Origin: Euptelea pleiosperma | Lineage: Eukaryota; Streptophyta; Magnoliopsida; Ranunculales; Eupteleaceae | Assembly (NCBI GenBank): GCA_035048495.1 | Contig: JASUTR010000156.1 | Span: forward strand, 1-64,000 | Length of the DNA stretch: 64,000 bases | Reading direction: 5' to 3' | The notes under the pieces: model-generated | Told to the model about the DNA's origin: nothing | The model's database searches: none | Seen by the model: only the letters and a program-made list of their open reading frames with translations | Position numbers and translations under genes: made by a program | Shown: piece after piece, positions 1 through 12,906 of the stretch | How positions within the stretch are numbered: position 1 is the stretch's first letter | Layout of the letters: each line of letters begins with the position of its first letter

Positions 1-877
1 ATTCCGAAGCCTATAACTTTGGGACTTTTCGTAACCGAACCTCGTAATTGGACTCAAACTCTTCCATTACTATTGTTTCAAAACATTTGAAGTGTTTGAA
101 CAAGATTTGCGACAGTCGAAACAAGTTAGCTCCATCCGTGCGTCAACGTCTCAAATTGGACTCAGTTTGTGTGTTACATTCCAAAGCCTAATAACTTGTG
201 ACATTTTCGTAACCGAACCTCGTAATTGGACTCAAACTCTTCCATTACTATTGTTTCAACACATTTGAAGTGTTGAACAAGATTCGGGACAGTCGAAACA
301 AGTTAGCTCCATCCGTGCGTCAACGTCTCAAATTGGACTCAGTTTGTGTGTTACATTCCAAAGCCTATAACTTGTGACTTTGTCGCAACCGAACCTCGTA
401 ACTTTACTAAAACTTCTCTTCCTTACTATTGTTTCAACATATTTGAAGTGTTGGAATAAGATTTGGACAGTCGAAACAAGTTAGCTCCATCCGTGCGTCA
501 ACGTCTCAAATTGGACTCAGTTTGTGTGTTACATTCCAAAGCCTATAACTTGTGACTTTGTCGCAACCGAACCTCTAACTTACTAAACTCTTCCATTACT
601 ATTGTTTCACACATGTGAAGTTTGAACAAGATTCGGGACAGTCGAAAGAAGTTAGCCAATCCGTGCGTCAACGTCTCAAATTGGACTCAGTTTGTGTGTT
701 ACATTCCAAAGCCATAACTTGTGACTTGTCGCAACCGAACCTCGTAACTTTAGACAAACTATTCCATTACTATTGTTTCAACACATTTGAAGTGTTTGAA
801 CAAGATTTGGGACAGTCAAAATAAGTTAGCTCCATCCGTGCGTCAACGTCTCAAATTCGACTCAGTTTGTGTGTTAC

Positions 878-1583
878 ATTCCAAAGCCTATAACTTGTGA
901 CTTTGTCGCAACCGAACCTCGTAACTTTACTCAAACTCTTCCATTACTATTGTTTCAACACATTTGAAGTGTTGAACAAGATTCGGGACAGTCGAAACAA
1001 GTTAGCTCCATCCGTGGGTCAACGTCTCGAATTGGACTCAGTTTGTGAGTTACATTCCAAAGCCTATAAATTGTGACTTTGTCCCAACCAAACCTCGTAA
1101 CTTTACTCAAACTGTTCCATTACTATTGTTTCATCACATTTTGAAGTGTCCGAAGAATATCGGGAACTGTCGAAACAAGTTAGCTCCATCCGTGCGTCAA
1201 CGTTTAAAATTGGACTCAGTTTGTGTGTTACATTCCGAAGCCTATAACTTGTGACTTTGTCGCAACCGGACCTCGTAATTGGACTAAAAACTCTTACATT
1301 ACTATTGTTTCAACATATTGAATGTTGGAATAAATTTGGGACAGTCGAAACAAGTTAGCTCCATCCGTGCGTCAACGTCTCAAATTGGACTCAGTTTGTG
1401 TGTTACATTCCGAAGCCTATAACTTGGGACTTTGTCGTAACCGAACCTCGTAATTGGACTCAAACCTCTTCCATTACTATTGTTTCAAAACATTTTGAAG
1501 TGTTGAACAAGATTTGCGACAGTCGAAACAAGTTAGCTCCATCCTGCGTCAACGTCTCAAATTGGACTCAGTTTGTGTGTTAC
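878..1583 (+). repeat. V cassette 1 (four monomers)
   Basis: V cassettes are defined by monomer V1 ending cgtctcgaattgg and gtgagttac, then V2 with aaattgtgac, gtgtccgaag and gtttaaaattgg, then an S monomer (ccggacc, actaaaactcttac, ggaataag), then a T monomer (cttgggac, cgtaacc). This copy has unusual lengths (176, 178, 175, 177) with extra or missing bases in homopolymers, for example acattttg and actaaaaactc. Confidence 0.88.
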
Positions 1584-1936
1584 ATTCCAAAGCCTATAAC
1601 TTGTGACATTTTCGTAACCGAACCTCGTAATTGGACTCAAACTCTGCCATTACTATTGTTTCAACACATTTGAAGTGTTTGAACAAGATTCGGGACAGTC
1701 GAAACAAGTTAGCTCCATCCGTGCGTCAACGTCTCAAATTGGACTCAGTTGTGTGTTACATTCCAAAGCCTATAACTTGTGACTTTGTCGCAACCGAACC
1801 TCGTAACTTTACTCAAACTCTTCCATTACTATTGTTTCAACATATTTGAAGTGTTGAACTAGATTTGGGACAGTCGAAACAAGTTAGCTCCATCCGTGCG
1901 TCAACGTCTCAAATTGGACTCAGTTTGTGTGTTTAC

Positions 1937-3351
1937 ATTCCGAAGCCTATAACTTGGGACTTTGTCGTAACCGAACCTCGTAATTGGACTCAAACTCTTC
2001 CATTACTATTGTTTCAACACATGTGAAGTGTTTGAACAAGATTCGGGACAGTCGAAACAAGTTAGCTCCATCCGTGCGTCAACGTCTCAAATTGGACTCA
2101 GTTTGTGTGTTACATTCCAAAGCCTATAACTTGTGCCTTTGACCGCAACCGACCTCGTAACTTTACTCAAAACTCTTCCATTACTATTGTTTCAACATAT
2201 TTGAAGTGTTGGAATAAGATTTGGGACAGTCGAAACAAGTTAGCTCCATCCGTGCGTCAACGTCTCAAATTGGACTCAGTTTGTGTGTTACATTCCGAAG
2301 CCTATAACTTGGGACTTTGTCGTAACCGAACCTCGTAATTGACTCAAACTCTTTCATTACTATTGTTTCAACACATGTTAAGTGTTTGAACAAGATTCGG
2401 GACAGTCGAAACAAGTTAGCTCCATCCGTGCGTCAACGTCTCAAATTGGACTCAGTTTGTGTGTTACATTCCAAGCCTATAACTTGTGACTTTGTCGCAA
2501 CCGAACCTCGTAACTTTACTCAAACTCTTCCATTACTATTGTTTCAACACATTTGAAGTGTTTGAACAAGATTCGGGGACAGTCGAAACAAGTTAGCTCC
2601 ATCCGTGCGTCAACGTCTCGAATTGGACTCAGTTTGTGAGTTACATTCCAAAGCCTATAAATTGTGACTTTGTCGCAACCAAACCTCGTAACTTTACTCA
2701 AACTCTTCCATTACTATTGTTTCATCACATTTGAAGTGTCCGAAGAAGATTCGGGACTGTCGAAACAAGTTAGCTCCATCCGTGCGTCAACGTTTCAAAA
2801 TTGGACTCAGTTTGTGTGTTACATTCCGAAGCCTATAACTTGTGACTTTGTCGCAACCGGACCTCGTAATTGGACTAAAACTCTTACATTACTATTGTTT
2901 CAACATATTTGAAGTGTTGGAATAAGATTTGGGACAGTCGAAACAAGTTAGCTCCATCCGTGCGTCAACGTCTCAAATTGGACTCAGTTTGTGTGTTACA
3001 TTCCGAAGCCTATAACTTGGGACTTTGTCGTAACCGAACCTCGTAATTGGACTCAAACTCTTCCATTACTATTGTTTCAACACATTTGAAGTGTTTGAAC
3101 AAGATTTGGACAGTCGAAACAAGTTAGCTCCATCCGTGCGTCAACGTCTCAAATTGGACTCAGTTTGTGTGTTACATTCCAAAGCCTATAACTTGTGACA
3201 TTTTCGTAACCGAACCTCGTAATTGGACTCAAACTCTTCCATTACTTTTGTTTCAACACATTTGAAGTGTTTGAACAAGATTCGGGACAGTCGAAACAAG
3301 TTAGCTCCATCCGTACGTCAACGTCTCAATTGGACTCAGTTTGTGTGTTAC
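1937..3351 (+). repeat. Duplicated segment, partner of 11,668-13,083
   Basis: Eight monomers in the same order as 11,668-13,083 (offset 9,731 bp). The two share tttgac(c)gc, catgttaag, V cassette monomers, ttacttttg and gtacgtc. Similarity stops at 3,352, where the partner has acatgtgaag. Confidence 0.85.
2468..3175 (+). repeat. V cassette 2
   Basis: Has the V1-V2-S-T order. V2 carries catcacatttg and gtttcaaaattgg, one base longer than other V2 copies. T ends in acacatttg with gatttggacag, the variant shared with the cassette at 12,199. It belongs to the long duplication pairing 1,937-3,351 with 11,668-13,083. Confidence 0.88.
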
Positions 3352-5297
3352 ATTCCAAAGCCTATAACTTGTGACTTTGTCGCAACCGAACCTCGTAACT
3401 TTACTCAAACTCTTCCATTACTATTGTTTCAACACATTTGAAGTGTTTGAACAAGATTCGGGACAGTCGAAACAAGTTAGCTCCATCCGTGCGTCAACGT
3501 CTCAAATTGGACTCAGTTTGTGTGTTACATTCCAAAGCCTATAACTTGTGACTTTGTCGCAACCGAACCTCGTAACTTTACTCAAACTCTTCCATTACTA
3601 TTGTTTCAACACATTTGAAGTGTTGGAACAAGATTTGGGACAGTCGAAACAAGTTAGCTCCATCCGTGCGTCAACGTCTCAAATTGGACTCAGTTTGTGT
3701 GTTACATTCCAAAGCCTATAACTTGTGACTTTGTCGCAACCGAACCTCGTAACTTGACTCAAACTCTTCCATTACTATTGTTTCAACACATTTGAAGTGT
3801 TTGAACAAGATTTGGGACAGTCGAAACAAGTTAGCTCCATCCGTGCGTCAACGTCTCAAATTGGACTCAGTTTGTGTGTTACATTCCAAAGCCTATAACT
3901 TGTGACTTTGTCGTAACCGAACCTCGTAATTGGACTCAAACTCTTCCATTACTATTGTTTCAACATATTTGAAGTGTTTGAACAAGATTCGGGACAGTCG
4001 AAACAAGTTAGCTCCATCCGTGCGTCAACGTCTCAAATTGGACTCAGTTTGTGTGTTACATTCCAGAAGCCTATAACTTGTGACTTTGTCGTAACCGAAC
4101 CTCGTAATTGGACTCAAACTCTTCCATTACTATTGTTTCAAAACATTTGAAGTGTTGAACAAGATTTGCGACAGTCGAAACAAGTTAGCTCCATCCGTGC
4201 GTCAACGTCTCAAATTGGACTCAGTTTGTGTGTTACATTCCAAAGCCTATAACTTGTGACTTTTCGTAACCGAACCTCGTAACTTGACTCAAACTCTTCC
4301 ATTACTATTGTTTCAACACATTTGAAGTGTTTGAACAAGATTTGGGACAGTCAAACAAGTTAGCTCCATCCGTGCGTCAACGTCTCAAATTGGACTCAGT
4401 TTGTGTGTTACATTCCAAAGCCTATAACTTGTGACTTTGTCGCAACCGAACCTCGTAACTTTACTCAAACTCTTCCATTACTATTGTTTCAACACATTTG
4501 AAGTGTTTGAACTAGATTCGGGACTGTCGAAACAAGTTAGCTCCATCCGTGCGTCAACGTCTCAAATTGGACTCAGTTTGTGTGTTACATTCGAAAGCCT
4601 ATAACTTGTGACTTTGTCGCAACCAAACCTCGTAACTTTACTCAAACTCTTCCATTACTATTGTTTCAACACATTTGAATTGTCCGAACAAGAATCGGGA
4701 CTGTCGAAACAAGTTAGCTCCATCCGTGCGTCAACGACTCAAATTGGACTCAGTTTGTGTGTTACATTCCGAAGCCTATAACTTGTGACTTTGTCGCAAC
4801 CGGACCTCGTAATTGGACTAAAACTCTTACATTACTATTGTTTCAACATATTTGAAGTGTTGGAATAAGATTTGGGACAGTCGAAACAAGTTAGCTCCAT
4901 CCGTGCGTCAACGTCTCAAATTGGACTCAGTTTGTGTGTTACATTCCGAAGCCTATAACTTGGGACTTTGTCGTAACCGAACCTCGTAATTAGACTCAAA
5001 CTCTTCCATTACTATTGTTTCAACACATTTGAAGTGTTTGAACAAGATTTGCGGACAGTCGAAACAAGTTAGCTCCATCCGTGCGTCAACGTCTCAAATT
5101 GGACTCAGTTTGTGTGTTACATTCCAAAGCCTATAACTTGTGACTTTGTCGCAACCGAACCTCGTAACTTTACTCAAACTCTTCCATTACTATTGTTTCA
5201 ACACATGTGAAGTGTTTGAACAAGATTCGGGACAGTCGAAACAAGTTAGCTCCATCCGTGCGTCAACGTCTCAAATTGGACTCAGTTTGTGTGTTAC
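3352..5297 (+). repeat. Block A monomers without a clear cassette
   Basis: Eleven monomers. They include attccagaag at 4,060, cgaaag with gaattgtccgaac at 4,589 (R-like), an S at 4,766, a T at 4,943 (aattagactc, gatttgcggac) and an acatgtgaag monomer at 5,121. P and Q variants are absent, so the R-S-T part here lacks its usual partners. Confidence 0.82.
3529..3705 (+). repeat. Reference block A monomer (177 bp)
   Basis: A full-length copy used to describe the unit. Monomer positions 9-20 (gcctataacttg), roughly 113-144 (cagtcgaaac onward through ccgtgcgtca) and 158-171 (ggactcagtttgtg) are almost invariant across the window. Positions 26-52 and 82-112 hold most type-defining substitutions. 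A hand count of a consensus-like copy gives 72 G+C in 177 (40.7%) and 8 CpG against ~7.1 expected. The segment acacatttgaagtgt has weak dyad symmetry (ACAC...GTGT). Since 177 is 59 x 3, a reading frame passes from copy to copy unchanged, which explains the recurring short open frames. Confidence 0.93.
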
Positions 5298-6183
5298 ATT
5301 CCAAAGCCTATAACTTGTGACTTTGTCGCAACCGAACCTCGTAACTTTACTCAAACTCTTCCATTACTATTGTTTCAACACATTTGAAGTGTTGGAACAA
5401 GATTTGGGACAGTCGAAACAAGTTAGCTCCATCCGTGCGTCAACGTCTCAAATTCGACTCAGTTTGTGTGTTACATTCCAAAGCCTATAACTTGTGACTT
5501 TGTCGCAACCGAAACCTCGTAACTTCACTCAAACTCTTCCATCACTATTGTTTCAACACATTTGAACTGTTTGAACTAGATTCGGGACTGTCGAAACAAG
5601 TTAGCTCCATCCGTGCGTCAACGTCTCAAATTGGACTCAGTTTGTGTGTTACATTCGGAAGCCTATAACTTGTGACTTTGTCGCAACCAAACCTCGTAAC
5701 TTTACTCAAACTCTTCCATTACTATTGTTTCAACACATTTGAAGTGTCCGAACAAGAATCGGGACGGTCGAAACAAGTTAGCTCCATCCGTGCGTCAACG
5801 TCTCAAATTGGACTCAGTTTGTGTGTTACATTCCGAAGCCTATAACTTGTGACTTTGTCGCAACCGGACCTCGTAATTGGACTAAAACTCTTACATTACT
5901 ATTGTTTCAACATATTTGAAGTGTTGGAATAAGATTTGGGACAGTCGAAACAAGTTAGCTCCATCCGTGCGTCAACGTCTCAAATTGGACTCAGTTTGTG
6001 TGTTACATTCCGAAGCCTATAACTTGGGACTTTGTCGTAACCGAACCTCGTAATTAGACTCAAACTCTTCCATTACTATTGTTTCAACACATTTGAAGTG
6101 TTTGAACAAGATTTGGGACAGTCGAAACAAGTTAGCTCCATCCGTGCGTCAACGTCTCAAATTGGACTCAGTTTGTGTGTTAC
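5298..6183 (+). repeat. W cassette 1 (five monomers P-Q-R-S-T)
   Basis: W cassettes are defined by P (aaactattcc or acac change, ttggaac, caaattcg), Q (aacttcactc, ccatcac, gaactag, ggactg), R (attcggaag or attctgaag, ccaaacc, tgtccgaac, ggacgg), S (ccggacc, actaaaactcttac, ggaataag) and T (cttgggac, cgtaacc). Here P lacks the acac and gtcaaaac changes, and Q has an extra a (ccgaaacc). Confidence 0.87.
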
Positions 6184-7420
6184 ATTCCAAAGCCTATAAC
6201 TTGTGACTTTGTCGCAACCGAACCTCGTAACTTTACTCAAACTCTTCCATTACTATTGTTTCAACACATGTGAAGTGTTTGAACAAGATTCGGGACAGTC
6301 GAAACAAGTTAGCTCCATCCGTGCGTCAACGTCTCAAATTGGACTCAGTTTGTGTGTTACATTCCAAAGCCTATAACTTGTGACTTTGTCGCAACCGAAC
6401 CTCGTAACTTTACTCAAACTCTTCCATTACTATTGTTTCAACACATTTGAAGTGTTTGAACAAGATTTCGGGACAGTCGAAACAAGTTAGCTCCATCCGT
6501 GCGTCAACGTCTCAAATTGGACTCAGTTTGTGTGTTACATTCCAAAGCCTATAACTTGTGACTTTGTCGCAACCGAACCTCGTAACTTTACTCAAACTCT
6601 TCCATTACTATTGTTTCAACACATTTGAAGTGTTTGAACAAGATTCGGGACTGTCGAAACAAGTTAGCTCCATCCGTGCGTCAACGTCTCAAATTGGACT
6701 CAGTTTGTGTGTTACATTCCGAAGCCTATAACTTGTGACTTTGTCGCAACCGAACCTCGTAACTTGACTCAAACTCTTCCATTACTATTGTTTCAACACA
6801 TTTGAAGTGTCGAACAAGATTCGGGACAGTCGAAACAAGTTAGCTCCATCCGTGCGTCAACGTCTCAAATTGGACTCAGTTTGTGTGTTACATTCCGAAG
6901 CCTATAACTTGTGACTTTGTCGCAACCGAACCTCGTAATTGGACTCAAACTCTTCCATTACTATTGTTTCAACATATTTGAAGTGTTGAACAAGATTTGG
7001 GACAGTCGAAACAAGTTAGCTCCATCCGTGCGTCAACGTCTCAAATTGGACTCAGTTTGTGTGTTACATTCCGAAGCCTATAACTTGGGACTTTGTCGTA
7101 ACCGAACCTCGTAATTGACTCAAACTCTTCCATTACTATTGTTTCAACACATTTGAAGTGTTTGAACAAGATTTGGGACAGTCGAAACAAGTTAGCTCCA
7201 TCCGTGCGTCAACGTCTCAAATTGGACTCAGTTTGTGTGTTACATTCCAAAGCCTATAACTTGTGACTTTGTCGCAACCGAACCTCGTAACTTTACTCAA
7301 ACTCTTCCATTACTATTGTTTCAACACATGTGAAGTGTTTGAACAAGATTCGGGACAGTCGAAACAAGTTAGCTCCATCCGTGCGTCAACGTCTCAAATT
7401 GGACTCAGTTTGTGTGTTAC

Positions 7421-8128
7421 ATTCCAAAGCCTATAACTTGTGACTTTGTCGCAACCGAACCTCGTAACTTTACTCAAACTCTTCCATTACTATTGTTTCA
7501 ACACATTTGAAGTGTTTGAACAAGATTCGGGACAGTCGAAACAAGTTAGCTCCATCCGTGCGTCAACGTCTCGAATTGGACTCAGTTTGTGAGTTACATT
7601 CCAAAGCCTATAACTTGTGACTTTGTCGCAACCAAACCTCGTAACTTTACTCAAACTCTTCCATTACTATTGTTTCAACACATTTGAAGTGTCCGAAGAA
7701 GATTCGGGACTGTCGAAACAAGTTAGCTCCATCCGTGCGTCAACGTCTCAAATTGGACTCAGTTTGTGTGTTACATTCCGAAGCCTATAACTTGTGACTT
7801 TGTCGCAACCGGACCTCGTAATTGGACTAAAACTCTTACATTACTATTGTTTCAACATATTTGAAGTGTTGGAATAAGATTTGGGACAGTCGAAACAAGT
7901 TAGCTCCATCCGTGCGTCAACGTCTCAAATTGGACTCAGTTTGTGTGTTACATTCCGAAGCCTATAACTTGGACTTTGTCGTAACCGAACCTCGTAATTG
8001 GACTCAAACTCTTCCATTACTATTGTTTCAAAACATTTGAAGTGTTTGAACAAGATTTGCGGACAGTCGAAACAAGTTAGCTCCATCCGTGCGTCAACGT
8101 CTCAAATTGGACTCAGTTTGTGTGTTAC
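7421..8128 (+). repeat. V cassette 3
   Basis: V1-V2-S-T, with the V2 monomer lacking the usual gtttaaaa change (it reads cgtctcaaattgg) and keeping acttgtgac. T carries aaacatttg and gatttgcggac. A W cassette-like P monomer follows 885 bp after its start, the usual five-monomer V-to-W spacing. Confidence 0.85.
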
Positions 8129-8305
8129 ATTCCAAAGCCTATAACTTGTGACATTTTCGTAACCGAACCTCGTAATTGGACTCAAACTCTTCCATTACTA
8201 TTGTTTCAACACATTTAAAGTGTTGGAACAAGATTCAGGACAGTCGAAACAAGTTAGCTCCATCCGTGCGTCAACGTCTCAAATTGGACTCAGTTTGTGT
8301 GTTAC

Positions 8306-9190
8306 ATTCCAAAGCCTATAACTTGTGACTTTGTCGTAACCGAACCTCGTAACTTTACACAAACTATTCCATTACTATTGTTTCAACACATTTGAAGTGT
8401 TGGAACAAGATTTGGGACAGTCAAAACAAGTTAGCTCCATCCGTGCGTCAACGTCTCAAATTCGACTCAGTTTGTGTGTTTCATTCCAAAGCCTATAACT
8501 TGTGACTTTGTCGCAACCGAACCTCGTAACTTCACTCAAACTCTTCCATCACTATTGTTTCAACACATTTGAACTGTTTGAACTAGATTCGGGACTGTCG
8601 AAACAAGTTAGCTCCATCCGTGCGTCAACGTCTCAAATTGGACTCAGTTTGTGTGTTACATTCGGAAGCCTATAACTTGTGACTTTGTCGCAACCAAACC
8701 TCGTAACTTTACTCAAACTCTTCCATTACTATTGTTTCAACACATTTGAAGTGTCCGAACAAGATTCGGGACGGTCGAAACAAGTTAGCTCCATCCGTGC
8801 GTCAACGTCTCAAATTGGACTCAGTTTGTGTGTTACATTCCGAAGCCTATAACTTGTGACTTTGTCGCAACCGGACCTCGTAATTGGACTAAAACTCTTA
8901 CATTACTATTGTTTCAACATATTTGAAGTGTTGGAATAAGATTTGGGACAGTCGAAACAAGTTAGCTCCATCCGTGCGTCAACGTCTCAAATTGGACTCA
9001 GTTTGTGTGTTACATTCCGAAGCCTATAACTTGGGACTTTGTCGTAACCGAACCTCGTAATTGGACTCAAACTCTTCCATTACTATTGTTTCAACACATT
9101 TGAAGTGTTTGAACAAGATTTGGGACAGTCGAAACAAGTTAGCTCCATCCGTGCGTCAACGTCTCAAATTGGACTCAGTTTGTGTGTTAC
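8306..9190 (+). repeat. W cassette 2
   Basis: Complete P-Q-R-S-T. P has cgtaacc and gtcaaaac with a gtgtttc end; R reads attcggaag with gattcgggacgg. This cassette and the next three monomers (acatctttg; tctgaac; aaagactataa) recur at 16,977 and 18,746 in the same order. Confidence 0.9.
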
Positions 9191-9544
9191 ATTCCAAAGC
9201 CTATAACTTGTGACATTTTCGTAACCGAACCTCGTAATTGGACTCAAACTCTTCCATTACTATTGTTTCAACATCTTTGAAGTGTTGGAATAAGATTTGG
9301 GACAGTCGAAACAAGTTAGCTCCATCCGTGCGTCAACGTCTCAAATTGGACTCAGTTTGTGTGTTACATTCCGAAGCCTATAACTTGGGACTTTGTCGTA
9401 ACCGAACCTCGTAATTGGACTCAAACTCTTCCATTACTATTGTTTCAAAACATTTGAAGTGTCTGAACAAGATTTGCGACAGTCGAAACAAGTTAGCTCC
9501 ATCCGTGCGTCAACGTCTCAAATTGGACTCAGTTTGTGTGTTAC

Positions 9545-10428
9545 ATTCCAAAGACTATAACTTGTGACATTTTCGTAACCGAACCTCGTAACTTTACACA
9601 AACTATTCCATTACTATTGTTTCAACACATTTGAAGTGTTGGAACAAGATTTGGGACAGTCAAAACAAGTTAGCTCCATCCGTGCGTCAACGTCTCAAAT
9701 TCGACTCAGTTTGTGTGTTTCATTCCAAAGCCTATAACTTGTGACTTTGTCGCAACCAAACCTCGTAACTTCACTCAAACTCTTCCATCACTATTGTTTC
9801 AACACATTTGAACTGTTTGAACTAGATTCGGGACTGTCGAAACAAGTTAGCTCCATCCGTGCGTCAACGTCTCAAATTGGACTCAGTTTGTGTGTTACAT
9901 TCGAAGCCTATAACTTGTGACTTTGTCGCAACCAAACCTCGTAACTTTACTCAAACTCTTCCATTACTATTGTTTCAACACATTTGAAGTGTCCGAACAA
10001 GAATCGGGACGGTCGAAACAAGTTAGCTCCATCCGTGCGTCAACGTCTCAAATTGGACTCAGTTTGTGTGTTACATTCCGAAGCCTATAACTTGTGACTT
10101 TGTCGCAACCGGACCTCGTAATTGGACTAAAACTCTTACATTACTATTGTTTCAACATATTTGAAGTGTTGGAATAAGATTTGGGACAGTCGAAACAAGT
10201 TAGCTCCATCCGTGCGTCAACGTCTCAAATTGGACTCAGTTTGTGTGTTACATTCCGAAGCCTATAACTTGGGACTTTGTCGTAACCGAACCTCGTAATT
10301 AGACTCAAACTCTTCCATTACTATTGTTTCAACACATTTGAAGTGTTTGAACAAGATTTGGGACAGTCGAAACAAGTTAGCTCCATCCGTGCGTCAACGT
10401 CTCAAATTGGACTCAGTTTGTGTGTTAC
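9545..10428 (+). repeat. W cassette 3
   Basis: P carries the private aaagactataa and gacattttcg. R is 176 bp (attcgaag). T has aattagactc. It matches 13,969-14,853 at an offset of about 4,425 bp, including aaagactataa. Confidence 0.9.
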
Positions 10429-10605
10429 ATTCCAAAGCCTATAACTTGTGACTTTGTCGCAACCGAACCTCGTAACTTTACTCAAACTCTTCCATTACTA
10501 TTGTTTCAACACATGTGAAGTGTTTGAACAAGATTCGGGACAGTCGAAACAAGTTAGCTCCATCCGTGCGTCAACGTCTCAAATTGGACTCAGTTTGTGT
10601 GTTAC

Positions 10606-10959
10606 ATTCCAAAGCCTATAACTTGTGACTTTGTCGCAACCGAACCTCGTAACTTTACACAAACTATTCCATTACTATTGTTTCAATACATTTGAAGTGT
10701 TGGAACAAGATTTGGGACAGTCAAAACAAGTTAGCTCCATCCGTGCGTCAACGACTCAAATTCGACTCAGTTTGTGTGTTTCATTCCAAAGCCTATAACT
10801 TGTGACTTTGTCGCAACCAAACCTCGTAACTTCACTCAAACTCTTCCATCACTATTGTTTCAACACATTTGAACTGTTTGAACTAGATTCGGGACTGTCG
10901 AAACAAGTTAGCTCCATCCGTGCGTCAACGTCTCAAATTGGACTCAGTTTGTGTGTTAC
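10606..10959 (+). repeat. Partial W (P and Q only)
   Basis: P (caatacatttg, gtcaaaac, cgactcaaattcg, gtgtttc) and Q (aacttcactc, gaactag) are followed at 10,960 not by R but by an acatgtgaag monomer. This is a likely exchange junction at about 10,960. Confidence 0.85.
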
Positions 10960-12198
10960 ATTCCAAAGCCTATAACTTGTGACTTTGTCGCAACCGAACC
11001 TCGTAACTTTACTCAAACTCTTCCATTACTATTGTTTCAACACATGTGAAGTGTTTGAACAAGATTCGGGACAGTCGAAACAAGTTAGCTCCATCCGTGC
11101 GTCAACGTCTCAAATTGGACTCAGTTTGTGTGTTACATTCCAAAGCCTATAACTTGTGACTTTGTCGCAACCGAACCTCGTAACTTTACTCAAACTATTC
11201 CATTACTATTGTTTCAACACATTTGAAGTGTTGGAACAAGATTTGGGACAGTCGAAACAAGTTAGCTCCATCCGTGCGTCAACGTCTCAAATTCGACTCA
11301 GTTTGTGTGTTACATTCCAAAGCCTATAACTTGTGACTTTGTCGCAACCAAACCTCGTAACTTCACTCAAACTCTTCCATCACTATTGTTTCAACACATT
11401 TGAACTGTTTGAACTAGATTCGGGACAGTCGAAACAAGTTAGCTCCATCCGTGCGTCAACGTCTCAAATTGGACTCAGTTTGTGTGTTACATTCCAAAGG
11501 CTATAACTTGTGACTTTGTCGCAACCGAACCTCGTAACTTTACTAAAACTCTTCCATTACTATTGTTTCAACATATTTGAAGTGTTGGAATAAGATTTGG
11601 GACAGTCGAAACAAGTTAGCTCCATCCGTGCGTCAACGTCTCAAATTGGACTCAGTTTGTGTGTTACATTACGAAGCCTATAACTTGGGACTTTGTCGTA
11701 ACCGAACCTCGTAATTGGACTCAAACTCTTCCATTACTATTGTTTCAACACATGTGAAGTGTTTGAACAAGATTCGGGACAGTCGAAACAAGTTAGCTCC
11801 ATCCGTGCGTCAACGTCTCAAATTGGACTCAGTTTGTGTGTTACATTCCAAAGCCTATAACTTGTGACTTTGACGCAACCGAACCTCGTAACTTTACTCA
11901 AACTCTTCCATTACTATTGTTTCAACATATTTGAAGTGTTGGAATAAGATTTGGGACAGTCGAAACAAGTTAGCTCCATCCGTGCGTCAACGTCTCAAAT
12001 TGGACTCAGTTTGTGTGTTACATTCCGAAGCCTATAACTTGGGACTTTGTCGTAACCGAACCTCGTAATTGGACTCAAACTCTTTAATTACTATTGTTTC
12101 AACACATGTTAAGTGTTTGAACAAGATTCGGGACAGTCGAAACAAGTTAGCTCCATCCGTGCGTCAACGTCTCAAATTGGACTCAGTTTGTGTGTTAC
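10960..12198 (+). repeat. Block A monomers outside cassettes
   Basis: Seven monomers. They include a second P-Q-like pair (11,137 and 11,314, without the gtcaaaac change), a hybrid at 11,491 (aactttactaaaactc with catatttg and ggaataag, ending like S but starting like an ordinary monomer), attacgaag at 11,668, tttgacgcaacc at 11,845 and catgttaag at 12,022. The last three recur in the 1.9-2.5 kb region. Confidence 0.85.
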
Positions 12199-12906
12199 AT
12201 TCCAAAGCCTATAACTTGTGACTTTGTCGCAACCGAACCTCGTAACTTTACTCAAACTCTTCCATTACTATTGTTTCAACACATTTGAAGTGTTTGAACA
12301 AGATTCGGGACAGTCGAAACAAGTTAGCTCCATCCGTGCGTCAACGTCTCGAATTGGACTCAGTTTGTGAGTTACATTCCAAAGCCTATAAATTGTGACT
12401 TTGTCGCAACCAAACCTCGTAACTTTACTCAAACTCTTCCATTACTATTGTTTCATCACATTTGAAGTGTCCGAAGAAGATTCGGGACTGTCGAAACAAG
12501 TTAGCTCCATCCGTGCGTCAACGTTTAAAATTGGACTCAGTTTGTGTGTTACATTCCGAAGCCTATAACTTGTGACTTTGTCGCAACCGGACCTCGTAAT
12601 TGGACTAAAACTCTTACATTACTATTGTTTCAACATATTTGAAGTGTTGGAATAAGATTTGGGACAGTCGAAACAAGTTAGCTCCATCCGTGCGTCAACG
12701 TCTCAAATTGGACTCAGTTTGTGTGTTACATTCCGAAGCCTATAACTTGGGACTTTGTCGTAACCGAACCTCGTAATTGGACTCAAACTCTTCCATTACT
12801 ATTGTTTCAACACATTTGAAGTGTTTGAACAAGATTTGGGACAGTCGAAACAAGTTAGCTCCATCCGTGCGTCAACGTCTCAAATTGGACTCAGTTTGTG
12901 TGTTAC
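12199..12906 (+). repeat. V cassette 4
   Basis: Clean V1-V2-S-T cassette with catcacatttg in V2 and gatttggga in T. The next P-type monomer (aactttagac variant) is six monomers downstream at 13,261. The same spacing and variants recur at 26,709-27,771. Confidence 0.9.

Larger units (their letters stand above)
9191..10959 (+). repeat. Ten-monomer segment, partner of 13,615-15,384
   Basis: Ten monomers in the same order at offset 4,424-4,425 bp, sharing tctgaac with gatttgcga, aaagactataa and caatacatttg. The first monomer differs (acatctttg here, acatatttg in the partner). Similarity ends after Q. Confidence 0.86.

Noticed and set aside
3529..3705. CENP-B box-like match at attcgggacagtcgaa (TTCG....A..CG)
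   Set aside because: The last two required bases are AA, not GG, and many copies have gatttggga, which breaks the first part. The box is characterised in mammals, so chance similarity is more likely.
3529..3705. Homology to the Arabidopsis ~178-bp centromere satellite
   Set aside because: Lengths agree and both contain cgcaaccg and aagccta, but I see no longer colinear similarity. Short shared words are not enough; an alignment would be needed.
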